Source: Renibacterium sp. (GTDB lineage: Bacteria; Actinomycetota; Actinomycetes; Actinomycetales; Micrococcaceae). From it: 64,000 bases of DNA. This document shows, one piece after another, positions 41,362-49,557 of this stretch. The notes beneath the pieces are model-generated. The model had not been told where the DNA came from. It saw only the letters and a list, made by a program, of their open reading frames with translations, and ran no database searches. The translations under genes and the position numbers were made by a program. Numbering within the stretch: the stretch's first letter is position 1; every line of letters starts with the position of its first letter. Location of the stretch: the NCBI GenBank assembly GCA_017419405.1, contig JAFOLH010000005.1:124001-188000 (forward strand), read 5' to 3'.

Positions 41362-42582
41362 ATGACGGCCGCAGCAGACGGGGGATGCACGGTGGGCTTT
41401 TGGATCTGGTCGGGTGGCGTGGCCTTGCTGATCGGCGGGCTGGCCTTCGTGCTCTGCTTCATCCCGATCCTGGTCTGGCAATACCGCAGGTTCGGCCGGC
41501 CCAGCCCGGCCCGGGTAGTCGGCGCCGCCGCAGTGGGCGTTTACGGGGCGGCTTTGGTCTCCTACACGATGCTGCCCTTGCCGCAAACTTCTCCGGGGTG
41601 GTGCAGCCGGCTCCCGGACAAAACTCCGCAGCTGGTTCCGTTCCATTTTCTCGAGGTAGTCGGGCGCGAGCTCTCCGGCGGGCCGCCATGGGGCATCCTG
41701 AGCAACTTCTACGCGCTCCAGGTCGTTTTCAACGTGCTGCTTTTCGTCCCGTGGGGGATCATCATGCGGCGCTACTTCTCCCGCGGGTTCCTGGTCGCCG
41801 TCGCCAGCGGTTTCCTGGTCTCGTTGACCATCGAAGCGACCCAGTACACCGGGATCTGGGGTGTGTACGAGTGCGCTTACCGGTTGGCCGACGTCGATGA
41901 TCTGCTGATGAACACGCTCGGTGCGTTGCTCGGCGCCCTGCTTGCCCCGTTGCTGCTGTGGTGGATGCCCAGCCGGGACGGCCTCGCGGCCGGCCGGAAC
42001 CTGCCGCGTCCGGTGACCAGCCGTCGCCGCTGGTTCGGGATGGTCCTGGACGGGGCATTGTTCCTGGTGCTGGCTTATTTGATCATCGCAGCGACTGCGC
42101 TGTCGATCTGGTTGGCCGGCTTCGCGGCGCCCGGACGGCTGGACTCGTCGATCATCACCGGCCTGCTGCAACCGGGCGGGCCGGCCTCCCCGGTGGCTGC
42201 GGAAGGCTTCATCCTGGCCGGGCTGCTGGTGTTCTACCTGCCCGCTTGCTTCGGTTCCGGGGCCTCACTGGGCCAGCGGATCGTCTGGCTCGGCCCTGCC
42301 GGACCGCGTGCTCCGCTGCTGCGCAGGCTGTGGCGCGCGAGCCTGAGCGGGGGTCTGCTGACCGCCGGCGCGGTGCTGACCGCGCTCTTCGCGGATTCGC
42401 CGTGGATCGGGCCGCTCCAGCTGCTGATCGTCCTGGTGCTTGGGCTCTCCTTGGTCTTGGTGCCGTTCAGCCGGGGCAACCGGGGCTTGTCCTACGCGCT
42501 CAGCGGGACTGAACTGGCTGATGCCCGGAGCACTCGGCAACCGGATGCCGCGCAGGGCCACCCGGGGGAACCGTCCGATTGA
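41362..42582 (+). CDS. VanZ-RDD fusion membrane protein
   Basis: A 406-residue membrane protein. Residues about 10-185 are a VanZ-like domain (SYTMLPLPQT, NVLLFVPWGIIM, ATQYTGIWGVYECAYRLADVDDLLMNTLGALLG). The C-terminal part (about 215-385) resembles an RDD domain (WFGMVLDGALFLVLAYLII and SLGQRIVWLG). VanZ proteins affect glycopeptide or lipoglycopeptide susceptibility in some Gram-positives; RDD domains occur in transporters. The start is uncertain: GTG 41392 with GGGGG upstream and GTG 41335 are in frame. The exact role is unknown. Confidence 0.78.
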   Translation: MTAAADGGCTVGFWIWSGGVALLIGGLAFVLCFIPILVWQYRRFGRPSPARVVGAAAVGVYGAALVSYTMLPLPQTSPGWCSRLPDKTPQLVPFHFLEVVGRELSGGPPWGILSNFYALQVVFNVLLFVPWGIIMRRYFSRGFLVAVASGFLVSLTIEATQYTGIWGVYECAYRLADVDDLLMNTLGALLGALLAPLLLWWMPSRDGLAAGRNLPRPVTSRRRWFGMVLDGALFLVLAYLIIAATALSIWLAGFAAPGRLDSSIITGLLQPGGPASPVAAEGFILAGLLVFYLPACFGSGASLGQRIVWLGPAGPRAPLLRRLWRASLSGGLLTAGAVLTALFADSPWIGPLQLLIVLVLGLSLVLVPFSRGNRGLSYALSGTELADARSTRQPDAAQGHPGEPSD

Positions 42583-42712
42583 GCATTGCCCGGCCGGGTT
42601 CGACGCGCTCGTCCGGGGTTCCGGCGAGCTGTCGGTTGTCAGCGGTGGGTGTTTTCTGCCGATTCGGCGATCAACCGTGCACCCCGGCCGGCGCAAAAGA
42701 TAGAGTTGCAGC

Positions 42713-43651
42713 ATGCTGACAGTCATCGGTGAAGCGTTGATCGACGAGGTGCTGCGCCCCGGTGCGGAACCGGAACCGCATGTGGGCGGCAGCCCGATGA
42801 ACGTGGCGGTCGGCTTGGCCCGGTTGGGTCATCCGGTGCAGTTCCTGGGCCGTTACGGCCGGGACGAATACGGCTCGCTGGTCGCGGCGCATCTGCACGG
42901 GAATTCGGTGCTGCTTCCGCTGGGTGCCGACCAATGGCCCACCAGCGTCGCCCGAGCCCGGATCGATGGAACCGGGGCCGCCAGCTATGAGTTCGAGCTG
43001 ACCTGGCAGCTTCCGGAGATCCCGGCGGAGCAGCTTCAAGGCAGCACCCTGCTGCACACCGGTTCGATCGCCGCGATGCTCGAACCCGGTGCGGATGCCG
43101 TACACCGCGCGGTATTGGCGGCCCGCGGGCACGCCACGATTTCCTATGACCCGAATTGCCGGCCGAGCATCATCACGGACCTGGCGCATGCCCGGACGCA
43201 GGCCGAAGCTTTCGTCCGGCTCGCCGACGTGGTCAAGGCTTCCGACGAAGACCTGGCCTGGTTGTACCCGGAGCTGGATCCCCTGGATGCGGCCCGGGCC
43301 TGGCTCGGATCGGCCAGCGGATCCTGGTCCAACGGGCCTTCCCTGGTGGTGGTGACCCGGGGCGGGGCCGGTCCCTGGGCTGCGGTTGCCGCCGGCGAGA
43401 CCGCAGTCGCCGCGCCCGAAGTCCGGGTTGCCGACACCGTGGGCGCTGGGGACTCATTCATGGCCGCCTTGCTGTCCGCCCTGGTGGACCGGGAACTCGA
43501 CGGCGGCCAACGCCGGGACCAGTTGCGGAGCCTCTCCGTGGAACTGCTCGGCGAAATCTTGGCATACGCTGCCCGGGCTGCGGCGATCACCGTCTCCCGA
43601 GCGGGCGCGAACCCGCCGAGCAAGGTCGAACTCAGCAACGATGGAAGGTGA
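42713..43651 (+). CDS. PfkB-family carbohydrate kinase (fructokinase-like)
   Basis: A 312-residue ribokinase-fold enzyme. It has GEALIDEV at residue 6, GGSPMNVAVGLARLG near 25, FLGRYGRDEYG near 44 and the second PfkB signature VADTVGAGDSFMAALLS near 238, whose Asp is the catalytic base. The GGSPMNVA form is common in fructokinases, so fructose is a likely substrate, though other sugars are possible. TAGAGT (42701-42706) ends six bases before the ATG and no ribosome site exists: probably leaderless. A YbhB gene follows after three bases. Confidence 0.88.
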   Translation: MLTVIGEALIDEVLRPGAEPEPHVGGSPMNVAVGLARLGHPVQFLGRYGRDEYGSLVAAHLHGNSVLLPLGADQWPTSVARARIDGTGAASYEFELTWQLPEIPAEQLQGSTLLHTGSIAAMLEPGADAVHRAVLAARGHATISYDPNCRPSIITDLAHARTQAEAFVRLADVVKASDEDLAWLYPELDPLDAARAWLGSASGSWSNGPSLVVVTRGGAGPWAAVAAGETAVAAPEVRVADTVGAGDSFMAALLSALVDRELDGGQRRDQLRSLSVELLGEILAYAARAAAITVSRAGANPPSKVELSNDGR

Positions 43652-43654
43652 ATC

Positions 43655-44185
43655 ATGACCAGTTATGACCCGTACGCGGACTTGCCCGGATTGCCCGGCT
43701 TCGAACTGAGCAGCGAGTCGTTCCAGGACGGCGGGCGATTGCCGCAGGCCCAGGTTTCCGGGGTGATGGGCGCCGGTGGCTCCGATGAATCTCCGCAGCT
43801 GAGCTGGTCGGGTTTCCCGGCTGCGACGAAGAGCTTCGCGGTCACCGTGTTCGATCCGGATGCACCGACCGCGAGCGGATTCTGGCATTGGGCGGTCTTC
43901 AACCTCCCGGCCTCGGTGACCTCGCTGCCGGCCGGCGCCGGCTCGCCGTCGTCGGCCGCGCTGCCGGAAGCTGCGGTGACCTTGAAGAACGACGCCGGGA
44001 TGCCCGGTTACGTGGGTGCCGCACCGCCCGCCGGGCACGGCCCGCACCGGTACATGGTGGTGGTGCACGCCTTGGACGTGGAGATCCTCGAGGTTCCGGC
44101 CGAAGGGTCCTGCGCCTACTTGGGCTTCAACATCTTCGGCCACGGGATCGCCCGGGCCCGGATCACGGGCACTTACTCGCAATAG
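43655..44185 (+). CDS. YbhB/YbcL family (PEBP-like) protein
   Basis: A 176-residue phosphatidylethanolamine-binding-protein fold. The conserved anion site is visible in [37 protein letters not shown] (residues 50-87) and [15 protein letters not shown] near 126. The cellular role of bacterial members is unclear; YbcL modulates host responses in uropathogens. It starts three bases after the sugar kinase stop with GAAGGTG upstream, so the two are co-transcribed. Confidence 0.92.
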   Translation: MTSYDPYADLPGLPGFELSSESFQDGGRLPQAQVSGVMGAGGSDESPQLSWSGFPAATKSFAVTVFDPDAPTASGFWHWAVFNLPASVTSLPAGAGSPSSAALPEAAVTLKNDAGMPGYVGAAPPAGHGPHRYMVVVHALDVEILEVPAEGSCAYLGFNIFGHGIARARITGTYSQ

Positions 44186-44271
44186 CCGCCAAGGGACCGG
44201 ATGAAACTCCGCGACCACCGGCCCGGTCGAGGGCGGCGCTGAAAGTCCCCGGGCACCGATAACCTGAAGTC

Positions 44272-45081
44272 ATGCACTTGATCGCGAGCGACATCGACGG
44301 AACCATCCTCGGCCACAACGGGAAAATCAGCCAGCGCACCGTGGCCGCGTTCCAATCCGCGCTCGCCGCGGGCATCGAGGTCGTATTCGTCACCGGCCGC
44401 CCGCCGCGTTGGCTGGATCCGTTGCGCGACCAAGTCGGGCACATCGGCACCGTGATCTGTTCCAATGGCGCCCTGGTCTACGACCTGGCCCGGGAAGAAG
44501 TGCTCAGCACCAAGTGCCTGTCCATCGCGGACGTGCTCGCCGCCCGTGCGGCGATCAAGGCGGTGGTGCCATCGGCCGCCTTCGCCGCCGAGACCATCGA
44601 GGGGCTTTTCATCGAGCCGGGGTTCCTGACCGAGACCGCGCCGGAGGCGCTCAAAGCGATCGAGCCGAAATACCTGTCCGAATCGCTGCAGCAGGAACGC
44701 GGGGTTTTGAAGCTGCTGGCGAAGACGTCCGAAGGCAGCTCGGACGAGTTCCTGGCCCGGGTACGGCCGGCGGCCGCGCAGTGGGTGGATGCGACGCATT
44801 CGGCGCCGGACATCGCGCTGCTGGAAATGTCCAAGGTCGGCGTGAACAAGGCCGCCACGCTGAGCGAGTTCGCGGCCGCCAGAGGCATCGGAGCTGCCGG
44901 CGTGGTCGCTTTCGGGGACATGCCGAACGACGTCGAAATGTTGGCCTGGGCCGGTCGGGGCTACGCGATGGCCAGTGGCCATGAAGCAGCGCTCGCGGCC
45001 ACCGATCTGGTCGCGCCCGGAATCGACGAGGACGGGGTGGCCCAGGTCATCGAGCAGTTGCTGGCCGGATTCCCCGGTTGA
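44272..45081 (+). CDS. Cof-type HAD-superfamily phosphatase
   Basis: A 269-residue HAD hydrolase of the Cof (IIB) subgroup. Motif I is IASDIDGTIL (Asp6 nucleophile, Asp8), motif II VFVTGRPP near residue 39, and motif IV GDMPNDVEML near 217. Such enzymes dephosphorylate sugar phosphates or cofactors such as pyridoxal phosphate and FMN. TAACCT (44260-44265) ends six bases before the ATG, so the mRNA is likely leaderless. The gene is convergent with the next gene, one base apart. Confidence 0.92.
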   Translation: MHLIASDIDGTILGHNGKISQRTVAAFQSALAAGIEVVFVTGRPPRWLDPLRDQVGHIGTVICSNGALVYDLAREEVLSTKCLSIADVLAARAAIKAVVPSAAFAAETIEGLFIEPGFLTETAPEALKAIEPKYLSESLQQERGVLKLLAKTSEGSSDEFLARVRPAAAQWVDATHSAPDIALLEMSKVGVNKAATLSEFAAARGIGAAGVVAFGDMPNDVEMLAWAGRGYAMASGHEAALAATDLVAPGIDEDGVAQVIEQLLAGFPG

Positions 45082-45082
45082 T

Positions 45083-45931
45083 TCAGGAACCCGCCAAACC
45101 TCTGGTAAACACGTAGACCAACAACGAGCCAATGACGTAAAAACCAATGCCGGCGACGGCCTTACCGCCCCAATCGAGCCACCACTTCGGCTCGAGGCGA
45201 GGACGTTTGGTGTAGAGCGCGTTTTCGAAAGCGCCGTTGTACAGATCTTTGACCAGTAGACCACTGTGCCGGAGCAACTCGGCCTGGTCAACTTGGTTGC
45301 GGTTCTCGTCGCAGACCGAACTGCTGAGTTGTTGTAACTGGAAGTTGCCGACGGGGATCCCGATCTTTTCTGCGATTCTCACGAACTCCTTGGTCCGGGT
45401 TACCAGGATTCGGTGTTCTGCAGCGGTGACGGGCTGTCTTTTTTGCTCGACGACAGCGGATAACTGCAAAGATGCGTTGAGCAGGGATCGCTTCTGGCTC
45501 GACTTGATTTCAACTTCACTCACCGCGACGAAAACGAATATGCCTGTGATTGAGGCGGCGACGACTGCGGCACCTAGTCGGATCGCGTCATCGGCAGTGA
45601 GTGCGGAAACAGTGTTGAAAACCACCATGCTGCTGAGCGCAGATAGGAAAGCTGAGAACACCCGGGCCACCCAGAGTCGTCGGATGACATGCAAATCCTT
45701 GACCAGTTCCTTTTGGTCTGCGAACGCGTCAGGCCACCAAGGCGCTATTTTGGCTCGGTATCTCCTTTTCAGCCGGGCAGCGCCCCGCCACGGATCGGTG
45801 CCGAACTTTCGCCAGCCGAACCACGCGGCCTCGACCAGAATTCCGGTGATGCCGAGTGCGTAAGCAGCAAGGAGAATGGCAAGGCCAATGCTGAACACGA
45901 CTTGTTCGAGCGTATTTCCGAAGACTCCCAT
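45083..45931 (-). CDS. membrane protein of unknown function
   Basis: A 282-residue protein with four predicted helices: residues about 8-35, 92-112, 118-140 and 255-278. A cytoplasmic loop of about 110 residues between helices 3 and 4 is rich in Lys, Glu and Gln. No family is recognised. ATG 45931 has GGGGAAG just upstream; an in-frame TTG lies nine codons earlier. Codon use is plainly less GC-rich than in both neighbours, which suggests later arrival by transfer. The gene has no functional partner nearby. Confidence 0.7.
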   Translation of the reverse strand: MGVFGNTLEQVVFSIGLAILLAAYALGITGILVEAAWFGWRKFGTDPWRGAARLKRRYRAKIAPWWPDAFADQKELVKDLHVIRRLWVARVFSAFLSALSSMVVFNTVSALTADDAIRLGAAVVAASITGIFVFVAVSEVEIKSSQKRSLLNASLQLSAVVEQKRQPVTAAEHRILVTRTKEFVRIAEKIGIPVGNFQLQQLSSSVCDENRNQVDQAELLRHSGLLVKDLYNGAFENALYTKRPRLEPKWWLDWGGKAVAGIGFYVIGSLLVYVFTRGLAGS

Positions 45932-46041
45932 GACTTCCCCCAAGCCCTGTCGTTCCAAGGAACATACCTGAGCGGAGCCCGATTTGTAAGCCTGCCCCGG
46001 TGCTGGTCCGCGTTCCGCAAGCGTCTTGATACGCTAGCCGC

Positions 46042-46827
46042 GTGAGCCCAGCAGAGCCGTTGCCCTATTTGGATTCCGCCGTGCCCCTGGCGTTTGCGCA
46101 CCGCGGCTTCTCGCCGCCCGGCAGCGCGGTGGAGAACTCGTTGCAGGCCTTCCGGGCCGCCGTCGAACTCGGCTTCGACTACCTGGAAACCGATTTGCGC
46201 ACCAGCTCGGACGGGGTGCTGATGGTCTTCCACGATGAGACCCTGGACCGGGCCACCGATGGCAGCGGCAAGATTTCCGAACACACTTTCGCCGAGCTCT
46301 CCCGATTGCGGATCGGCGGTGCGGAACCGATCCCCAGTTTCGAACAGCTCGTCGCCGAGTTCCCGGAGACCAGGATCAACTTCGACGTCAAAGATTCCGC
46401 CGGGGTCGCTCCGTTGGTGGAAATCATCGAGCGCTTTTCGCTGCATGATCGGATCTGCGTGGCGTCGTTTTCCGATGCCCGCCGCCGTTCGGTGCTTTCC
46501 CGATTGCGCAAACGCACTGCATCCTCCGGCGGCATGTGGTCGATCGCGGCTTTCGTGCTGTTTTCCGCCTGGACGCCGCGCCGCTGGCTCAAGCGCCTGC
46601 TGCACGACGTCGATTGCCTGCAGGTGCCGGTGCGCGCCGGAATCCTCCCCGTGGTGACCCGGAAATCGGTGCACCGCGCGCATCTGCTCGGCCTGAAACT
46701 GCACGTTTGGACGATCAACGACAAGCCGGAGATGCATCGGCTGTTCGACCTCGGGGTGGACGGCGTGATGACCGACCGGGCCGATCTGCTCGCCGAGGTG
46801 ATGCACGAACGCGGCTACTGGCACTGA
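46042..46827 (+). CDS. glycerophosphodiester phosphodiesterase
   Basis: A 261-residue TIM-barrel phosphodiesterase. AHRGFSPPGSAVENSLQAF near residue 16 carries the catalytic His and the metal-binding Glu. YLETDLRTSSDGVLMVFHDETLDRATDGSG near 48 carries the second His and further acidic ligands. It splits glycerophosphodiesters from lipids or teichoic acid into glycerol-3-phosphate and an alcohol. No signal peptide. TACGCT ends six bases before the GTG, so it is probably leaderless. Confidence 0.92.
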   Translation: MSPAEPLPYLDSAVPLAFAHRGFSPPGSAVENSLQAFRAAVELGFDYLETDLRTSSDGVLMVFHDETLDRATDGSGKISEHTFAELSRLRIGGAEPIPSFEQLVAEFPETRINFDVKDSAGVAPLVEIIERFSLHDRICVASFSDARRRSVLSRLRKRTASSGGMWSIAAFVLFSAWTPRRWLKRLLHDVDCLQVPVRAGILPVVTRKSVHRAHLLGLKLHVWTINDKPEMHRLFDLGVDGVMTDRADLLAEVMHERGYWH

Positions 46828-46869
46828 GCCTGTGGCACTGCGCCCTGGCCCGGGTGGCAGGATGGGGGG

Positions 46870-47994
46870 ATGCAGGTGTTGATAGCCCCGGACAAATTCA
46901 AAGGAACCCTCAGCGCGCTCGAAGCCGCGCAGGCGATGGCCGAAGGCGTGCTCCGGGTGTATCCGGACGCCCAAGTCCAATTGCTTCCGATGGCCGACGG
47001 CGGCGAGGGCACCGTGGCGGCCGCAGTCGAGGCCGGGTTCGAGGAACGGTTGACCGCGGTGGTGGGCCCGATCCTGAAACCGACCGGAGCGGTGTGGGCG
47101 CTCAACGGGACTACCGCGGTGATCGAAACCGCTCAGGCGAGCGGATTCCTGCTGGCTGAGCGGAATCCGGAAAATGCCTTGCGTGCGCACAGCTACGGTT
47201 GCGGTCAATTGATTGCTGCGGCGCTCGACGCCGGTGCCACCGAGATCGTGCTCGGGCTTGGCGGCAGCGCGATGACCGACGGCGGAACCGGGGCCCTGCG
47301 CGCATTGGGCCTGCAGCTTTTGGACCGGCACGGCACGTTGCTGCCGTTGGGCGGCGGGCCGTTGGCCGATGCCGTGGCGATCGATGCCAGCGGATTGGAT
47401 CCGCGCTTGGCGTCGGTGCAGATCCGGCTCGCGGTGGACGTGGACAATCCGTTGAGCGGCCCGGATGGCGCAGCGCACGTTTTCGCGTCGCAGAAGGGTG
47501 CCGACGGGGCCGGCGTGGAACTCTTGGACGTCGGCCTGCGCAATCTCGCTTCATTGCTGCGGCAAGAAGCCGGCGCCGATGTGAATGTCGCCGGCGCCGG
47601 TGCGGCCGGCGGCTTCCCGGCGTCGTTCTTGGCCTTCGCCGGCCGGCAGATCGGTTCGGTGCGGATCGAACCCGGCGCGCAACTGGTCGGCGAGTTGGTC
47701 GGCCTGGACGCCAAGCTCGCGGCAGCGGATTTGCTGTTGACCGGAGAAGGCAGCGTGGACGCGCAGTCGCTGGCCGGCAAAACCCCCGTGGCGGTGGCCC
47801 GGAAAGCCCAGCAGGCCGGCGTTCCAGTGGTGCTCGTGGCGGGGCAGATCAGCGTGGGATTCGAGGAACTGACGGCGCTGGGCGTGGTGGCTGCAGCGTC
47901 GCTGGTCGAGGTCGCACGCGGCGCGGATGCCGCGTTGGCCGAGCCGGCGCGCTATCTGGCCCTGGCCACAGCCGAAGCGCTCAACGGGATCTGA
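46870..47994 (+). CDS. glycerate kinase (GarK/GlxK family)
   Basis: A 374-residue kinase with the family motifs APDKFKGTLSALEAAQAMAEG (residues 6-26), LPMADGGEGTV near 40, GLGGSAMTDGGTGALRALG near 130 and LTGEGSVDAQSLAGKTP near 288. It phosphorylates glycerate to 2- or 3-phosphoglycerate, linking glyoxylate or glucarate breakdown to glycolysis. CAGGAT ends six bases before the ATG; a GGGGGG run directly before the start could instead act as a ribosome site. No pathway neighbours are present. Confidence 0.92.
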   Translation: MQVLIAPDKFKGTLSALEAAQAMAEGVLRVYPDAQVQLLPMADGGEGTVAAAVEAGFEERLTAVVGPILKPTGAVWALNGTTAVIETAQASGFLLAERNPENALRAHSYGCGQLIAAALDAGATEIVLGLGGSAMTDGGTGALRALGLQLLDRHGTLLPLGGGPLADAVAIDASGLDPRLASVQIRLAVDVDNPLSGPDGAAHVFASQKGADGAGVELLDVGLRNLASLLRQEAGADVNVAGAGAAGGFPASFLAFAGRQIGSVRIEPGAQLVGELVGLDAKLAAADLLLTGEGSVDAQSLAGKTPVAVARKAQQAGVPVVLVAGQISVGFEELTALGVVAAASLVEVARGADAALAEPARYLALATAEALNGI

Positions 47995-48014
47995 CTCCGG
48001 TCCACGTCTTCCGC

Positions 48015-48071
48015 CGAGTGGCCAGATCTGCAGGTTACAGGTCCGTTTTGAGCTGCAGATCTGACCACTCG
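48015..48071. terminator. 19-bp inverted repeat between genes
   Basis: The arms CGAGTGGCCAGATCTGCAG (48015-48033) and 48053-48071 pair at 18 of 19 positions around a 19-base loop. The element follows the glycerate kinase stop by 20 bases and precedes the permease gene on the same strand. It belongs with the other long stem elements at 39172 and 49501. Confidence 0.6.
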
Positions 48072-48145
48072 AGTTGGGGAAACCGGCATGTTGCCGGAGT
48101 AGGGTGGGGTGCTGATTGCGACCCGTTGTCCCCAGGAGTAACCCG

Positions 48146-49510
48146 ATGAACGTCCCCGCACCGAACGGCCAGCTGGCCAAAACCCTCAAACCGCGGCACC
48201 TTTCGATGATCGCGATCGCCGGCGTGATCGGCGCCGGCCTGTTCGTCGGCTCCGGTGCCGCGATTCGGCAGGCCGGGCCCGGAGTCCTGCTGGCCTATGC
48301 CGCGGCTGGGCTGGTGGTGATCCTGGTGATGCGGATGCTCGGCGAAATGGCCGCCGCGAATCCGGAGACCGGATCATTCTCCGCATACGCGGACAAGGCG
48401 CTCGGCCGCTGGGCGGGGTTCAGCATCGGCTGGCTCTATGCCTGGTTCTGGATCATCGTGCTCGGTATCGAAGCCACCGCGGGCGCGGCGATCGTGCACC
48501 GTTGGGTGCCCGGGGTGGATCAGTGGGCCTGGGCGTTGATCTTGATGGTGCTGCTGACCGTGACGAACGTGTTCTCGGTGAAGTCCTTCGGCGAGTTCGA
48601 ATTCTGGTTCGCCTCGATCAAAGTGGCCGCGATCGTGGTCTTCCTGATCCTGGGCGTCTTGGCGATCTGCGGTTTGCTGCCCGGCGTACCGGCACCCGGA
48701 CTGGACAACCTCATCGGCCAGGGCGGGTTCCTGCCGAATGGTCCGGGTGCCGTGCTGGCCGGCATCCTGGTGGTGGTGTTCTCATTTTTCGGCGCAGAGA
48801 TCGCGACGATCGCGGCCGGGGAGTCGGCGGACCCGGCAACTGCGGTGAAGAAGGCGGTCCGCTCCACGGTGTGGCGGATTCTGGTCTTCTACATCGGTTC
48901 CATTGCGATCGTGATCATGCTCTTGCCCTGGAACGATGCCAGCGTCGCGAAGAGCCCCTATGTCGCGGTGATGGAGCGGTACGGGATTCCGGGCGCCGGC
49001 ACGATCATGGACGTCGTGGTGCTGGTCTCCGTGCTGTCTTGCTTGAACTCCGGCCTGTACACCGCCAGCCGGATGATGTTCTCCTTGGCCCGGCGCGGCG
49101 ATGCGCCAAAGGCGTTGCGCCGGATCGAGCGCAGCGGGGTACCCCGTTCCGCGGTTTTGGCCTCGACCGTGGTCGGCTTCATCACGGTTGCGTTGAACTA
49201 CCTCTACCCGGACACGGTCTTCTTGTTCCTGGTGAACACTTCCGGAGCGATCGCGCTTTTCGTCTGGCTGGTGATCGCCGCCTCGCAATTGGTGCTGCGG
49301 AAGCGGATGGGCGCGGCGGCGCGGGATCTGCCGTTGAAAATGTGGCTCTTCCCCTACCTGACCTGGGCCACGATCGCGGCGATCATCGGACTCATCGTCG
49401 GGATGGCCTTCATCGACAGCACCCGGCAGGAGTTGCTGCTTTCCGGCGCGCTCGCCCTGGTGATCATCGGCGTCGGGGTGTTCCGGCAACGTACCTCCGC
49501 CGAGCGTTGA
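48146..49510 (+). CDS. amino acid permease (APC family, GabP/AnsP-like)
   Basis: A 454-residue transporter with twelve helices. HLSMIAIAGVIGAGLFVGSGAAIRQAGPGVLLAY (residues 20-53) is the amino acid permease signature of helix 1, and GEMAAANPETGSFSAYADKALGRWAGF follows. Proton-coupled uptake of GABA or another neutral amino acid is likely. ATG 48146 has AGGAG seven bases upstream; a frame open 10 codons earlier is less likely. Its last codons lie inside a perfect hairpin shared with the convergent NCS2 gene. Confidence 0.9.
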   Translation: MNVPAPNGQLAKTLKPRHLSMIAIAGVIGAGLFVGSGAAIRQAGPGVLLAYAAAGLVVILVMRMLGEMAAANPETGSFSAYADKALGRWAGFSIGWLYAWFWIIVLGIEATAGAAIVHRWVPGVDQWAWALILMVLLTVTNVFSVKSFGEFEFWFASIKVAAIVVFLILGVLAICGLLPGVPAPGLDNLIGQGGFLPNGPGAVLAGILVVVFSFFGAEIATIAAGESADPATAVKKAVRSTVWRILVFYIGSIAIVIMLLPWNDASVAKSPYVAVMERYGIPGAGTIMDVVVLVSVLSCLNSGLYTASRMMFSLARRGDAPKALRRIERSGVPRSAVLASTVVGFITVALNYLYPDTVFLFLVNTSGAIALFVWLVIAASQLVLRKRMGAAARDLPLKMWLFPYLTWATIAAIIGLIVGMAFIDSTRQELLLSGALALVIIGVGVFRQRTSAER

Positions 49511-49557
49511 CTTGTGGCGGGTAAGCGGCGCGGATAACCGCCACAAGTCAACGCTCG
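49501..49557. terminator. 20-bp perfect inverted repeat spanning two stop codons
   Basis: Bases 49501-49520 and 49538-49557 are exact complements over 20 bases with a 17-base loop. The left arm contains the stop of the amino acid permease (49508-49510) and the right arm the stop of the uracil-xanthine permease (49548-49550), so both proteins end in Glu-Arg from mirror-image codons. It likely terminates both convergent transcripts. Confidence 0.85.
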
